Below are positions 62,856-64,000 of a DNA stretch of 64,000 nt, one piece after another; within the stretch, counting starts at the first letter, position 1, and every line of letters begins with the position of its first letter. Source of the DNA: Haladaptatus pallidirubidus (GTDB lineage Archaea > Halobacteriota > Halobacteria > Halobacteriales > Haladaptataceae); contig NZ_CP085301.1 of NCBI RefSeq assembly GCF_020700235.1, positions 2,542,001 through 2,606,000 on the forward strand. The letters are read 5' to 3'. The notes beneath the pieces are model-generated. The model made no database searches. It was not told the origin of the DNA and saw only the letters and a program-made list of their open reading frames with translations. Position numbers and translations under genes: made by a program.

Positions 62856-64000
62856 CTATTTTTCCAGAACCCTCTCGACGCTCGCCGCCACGGTCCGCGC
62901 TTTCTCGGCCAGTTCCGCCGAAATGTGGCTCGCTTCGACCGCGGAATCCAGTTCGTCGTCGTCAACCCGCTTCACAGTTCCGTCGGGGCGCTTCACGACA
63001 TCGACGTGCAAATCGACGTAGCGCACGGAGCGCGGGAACAGCTCGACCGGCGTGCAGACGTTGACGTAGGTTCCCTTCGATTCGTCGTCCTCGCTCCGGT
63101 AGGCCGTCGGGTACCACCAGCGACCCTCGCGGAACTTGGTGATGGCCACGTCGCCCGCTTCGCGGTCGGTACCGATGGCGTCGTAGGTTCCCGAACCCCG
63201 CATTTCCCGGCGGACAGTGTATTTTCCGGCTTCGGTGTCGCGCTCCACCACGTCGCCTTTACCGAGCGAGAAACAGCGTCCGTCGGGTTTCCCGTGGTCG
63301 ATGAACACCTCGCCGTCCTCCTCCGGGCCGAACTGCCGAAGGGTTGCGCCGATGGGGACCTCGTCGCGCGGTTCGTAGAGGTCTTCCGCAAAATCGACCG
63401 CCCTGCTGGCGGAGTCGTCCGCGGCCTTGATTCGATGGTGGCCGGGCAGGGTCGTCGTGACTTCCCGACGGGCGTCGTCCAGTTCGAACCGGGATTCTCG
63501 ACCGAACCAGAGCCACGCCGTCGCGTCTGGTTCCGCAATCGTCCGTGGCGCGTCCGCATCGCTCGCCGCGTTTGCCGCGTCATCGAGCGCACCGTCGATG
63601 GTCTCCGCGCGTTCAACCGCATCGGAGAGCGCGGAATCCATTTCGCCGATTTCGGCCTCGTTCGCGCCGTACTCCCAGCGAACGCCCCATTCGGTGGGCA
63701 CGTCGGTCGGAAGCATCTCGGTCGTCCGCGCGAGTTCGCGCCTGCTGGCGTCGTCCGGCGCGCTGGCGACGACGCGGTTCACGCCCTTCGAGAGGCTAGT
63801 CACGCCGCCGAACACCTGCACGTCCGTTCCGAGGAAGGGCCGGTCGCGCGACCACGGCGGCTTCGGGGTGTGGACCTGCACCCGAACGTGGTCGCCCTCG
63901 TCGATTCTGCCGTCGATACTCCGGAACGGGAGAAAACCGTCTCGTTCGCCGAGGTCGACGACCGCACCGCTTCCGAGGGTTTCGCTGACGACGCCGTCGA
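62856..64000 (-). CDS. FAU-1/DUF402 RNA-binding protein (5' end outside the window)
   Basis: At least 381 residues are visible; the N-terminus lies beyond the right edge. The visible start DGVVSETLGSGAVVDLGER continues GFLPFRSIDGRI in an S1-like domain. The C-terminal third carries the DUF402 core (GDVVERDTEAGKYTVRREMRG, GRWWYPTAYRSEDDESKGTYVNVCTPVELFPRSVRYVDLHVDVV). This is the architecture of FAU-1, an RNA-binding or RNase E/G-like protein involved in rRNA handling in archaea. It ends at 62856. Convergent with the NifU-type gene, 141 bases apart. Confidence 0.88.
   Translation of the reverse strand, partial: DGVVSETLGSGAVVDLGERDGFLPFRSIDGRIDEGDHVRVQVHTPKPPWSRDRPFLGTDVQVFGGVTSLSKGVNRVVASAPDDASRRELARTTEMLPTDVPTEWGVRWEYGANEAEIGEMDSALSDAVERAETIDGALDDAANAASDADAPRTIAEPDATAWLWFGRESRFELDDARREVTTTLPGHHRIKAADDSASRAVDFAEDLYEPRDEVPIGATLRQFGPEEDGEVFIDHGKPDGRCFSLGKGDVVERDTEAGKYTVRREMRGSGTYDAIGTDREAGDVAITKFREGRWWYPTAYRSEDDESKGTYVNVCTPVELFPRSVRYVDLHVDVVKRPDGTVKRVDDDELDSAVEASHISAELAEKARTVAASVERVLEK

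Noticed and set aside
1..64000. tRNA, rRNA, CRISPR, insertion sequence or prophage genes
   Set aside because: I looked for tRNA-like T-arm patterns, regularly spaced repeats with spacers, and transposase or integrase motifs and found none that hold up; small RNAs cannot be excluded by eye.

Overview
The window is chromosomal DNA from a halophilic archaeon (class Halobacteria). The proteins are strongly acidic, the coding DNA is GC-rich, and many genes appear leaderless, with a TATA-like box 22 to 30 bases before the start codon. Archaeal information-processing genes are present (L37Ae, Rpo12, KEOPS Pcc1, prefoldin beta, RLI/ABCE1, TruD, Pth2, Sec61 beta, FAU-1). So are haloarchaeal families such as bacterio-opsin-activator-type HTH-10 regulators, DUF7344, DUF5518 and DUF6432 proteins, PGF-CTERM and Tat signals. 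The genus cannot be fixed from the sequence alone. I found no rRNA, tRNA, CRISPR array, insertion sequence or prophage.

Layout. 1-5.4 kb: start of a probable NOG1 GTPase, HisE, a bifunctional-nuclease-domain protein, PdxT, Sec61 beta, an APH-fold kinase, thioredoxin and an F420-NADP reductase. 5.4-12.6 kb: carbohydrate and redox genes (aldo/keto reductase, KDG-kinase-like PfkB protein, an atypical disulfide oxidoreductase), a YgfZ-type protein and the suicide-type thiazole synthase Thi4. 12.6-22.5 kb: ThiR-like regulator, Dcd, Pth2, a PAS-GAF-HTH10 sensor, TruD and a large membrane protein. 22.5-26 kb: L37Ae-Rpo12-Pcc1 and prefoldin-DUF3194, apparently split by an inserted epimerase and a broken regulator. 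26-35 kb: flavin oxidase, DUF2070 protein, GMP synthase subunit A, PKD protein, HAD phosphatase, methyltransferase, metal-binding HMA protein and archaemetzincin. 35-48 kb: regulator/P450 pair, RLI with an EMC6-like protein, LVIVD protein, ROK kinase, UspA, SDR and an ABC exporter. 48-50 kb: a more AT-rich island of small unknown proteins including a Tat-exported glycine-zipper protein. 50-64 kb: UvrA, geranylgeranyl reductase, GH18 chitinase, M32 and M20 peptidases, PIN-ATPase, NifU-type protein and FAU-1.

Functional links that the order supports: ThiR-like regulator plus thi4 (thiamine thiazole synthesis under feedback control); L37Ae/Rpo12/Pcc1/prefoldin (translation, transcription and protein folding); RLI/EMC6-like; and an HTH-10 gene divergent from a cytochrome P450.

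The most unusual signals are in the non-coding DNA and in broken genes. Four intergenic spacers carry a dispersed foldback element with shared outer tips and an inner GGTTGGGGAGGCG motif; two copies are large (about 385-430 bp) and two are short. Two HTH-10 regulators are disrupted, one by an in-frame TGA at codon 39 and one a frameshifted fossil. A small membrane protein gene is frameshifted at a G6 tract. A perfect 36-bp palindrome and a second, start-proximal palindrome precede thi4. A three-copy 25-bp tandem repeat abuts one foldback element.
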